5,425 nucleotides of DNA, from NCBI GenBank assembly GCA_030042375.1, contig JASHZU010000217.1, positions 1 to 5,425 on the forward strand, given 5' to 3'. Shown here in pieces: positions 4,965 to 5,425 of the stretch. Below the pieces are notes generated by a model. The model did not search any database, was not told where the DNA came from, and worked only from the letters and a program-made list of their open reading frames with translations. The first letter of the stretch is position 1; every line of letters begins with the position of its first letter. This DNA is from Verrucomicrobiia bacterium. Its GTDB lineage: Bacteria > Verrucomicrobiota > Verrucomicrobiae > Limisphaerales > UBA11358. The translations under genes and the position numbers were made by a program.

Positions 4965-5425
4965 ACCCCGCGACTGTTCATGAGAGGCGAACAACGGCCA
5001 CGGCCTTCAGCCTGCTCGAACTACTCATCGTCATCGCCATCATCGGGATTCTGGCCGCGCTGTTGCTGCCGGTGTTGAATCGCGCGGAAGAAGAAGGCCG
5101 CGCCACCGCCTGCGTCAGCAACCTGCACCAGATCGGACTGGCATTGCAAATGTACGTGGACGCGAACAACAACACTTTGCCGACCATGTACGATGTGCCG
5201 TTGGACACCAATGCCATGGCCACGAACAATTTGCCCAACGTGGATACCGTTCTGAGAACTGAGTTGGGCAACACGAATGTTTTGCGCTGTCCTTCGGACT
5301 TCCAGGGAATTTTTACGCTGACCGGCTCGAGTTATTCGTGGAACTACCTTTTGAACGGCGAGAACGCGAACAACCTGGTGGTGATGGGCATGACGTTTAA
5401 TCCGCACGCGATTCCGGTTTTTTTC
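4961..5425 (+). CDS. Pseudopilin-like prepilin, 3'-truncated by window edge
   Basis: The ATG at 4961 overlaps the stop of the upstream gene (ATGA), and the frame stays open to the right edge (155 residues visible). A short leader with RR at 9-10 ends in TATA, followed by [18 protein letters not shown]. Cleavage is predicted between Ala15 and Phe16, with Glu20 at mature position 5. The next segment, [17 protein letters not shown] (35-51), closely parallels the pseudopilin at 1649-2509, and LRCPSD (108-113) matches that protein's CPAD motif, so the two are paralogs. The H-X9-DG motif, if present, would lie beyond the window. It is expected to be processed by a prepilin peptidase and assembled by a type II secretion or pilus-like machine. 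No clear Shine-Dalgarno site is seen, which fits coupled translation. Confidence 0.9.
   Translation, partial: MNPATVHERRTTATAFSLLELLIVIAIIGILAALLLPVLNRAEEEGRATACVSNLHQIGLALQMYVDANNNTLPTMYDVPLDTNAMATNNLPNVDTVLRTELGNTNVLRCPSDFQGIFTLTGSSYSWNYLLNGENANNLVVMGMTFNPHAIPVFF

Overview
The window looks like a piece of a Verrucomicrobiota chromosome, possibly close to the Pedosphaera/Limisphaerales group. That placement is an inference. It rests on two prepilin-type proteins with Ala before the cleavage site, an H-X9-DG processing-associated motif in one of them, the family-typical 'CPAD/CPSD' segments, a sigma factor fused to a membrane domain, and GC-rich coding sequence with few strong Shine-Dalgarno sites.

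Left part (1-1648): a sigma-70 family (ECF-like) gene runs in from the left edge. Its reading frame is open from base 1, so the N-terminus lies outside the window. After the sigma domains it continues into a long membrane domain holding eleven consecutive Gly-rich five-residue repeats. A 178-nt convergent gap follows.

Middle part (1649-3713, minus strand): a membrane-bound family 2 glycosyltransferase is followed by a pseudopilin-like protein, and the two overlap by 11 nt. The glycosyltransferase is clearly AT-rich while the pseudopilin is GC-rich. The composition changes at the overlap, where the glycosyltransferase also appears to stop just short of the usual family C-terminus. This suggests an acquired gene joined to a native one.

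Right-middle (3714-4298): mostly without conventional genes. It holds a clear intrinsic terminator pointing rightward with no plus-strand gene to its left, then a tandem duplication of a very small gene. The second copy encodes an intact 29-residue lipoprotein precursor whose predicted mature part is only Cys-Asp-Tyr. The first copy is frameshifted just before the lipobox. A third, older trace upstream keeps only the tail. This miniature lipoprotein array is the most unusual thing in the window.

Right part (4299-5425, plus strand): a single-pass membrane protein of unknown function and a second pseudopilin-like gene overlap by ATGA and are probably translated together. The pseudopilin runs off the right edge. 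The two pseudopilins are paralogous in their N-terminal regions. They probably enter the membrane through a prepilin peptidase and type II secretion or type IV pilus-like machinery, but no other component of such a system is present here.
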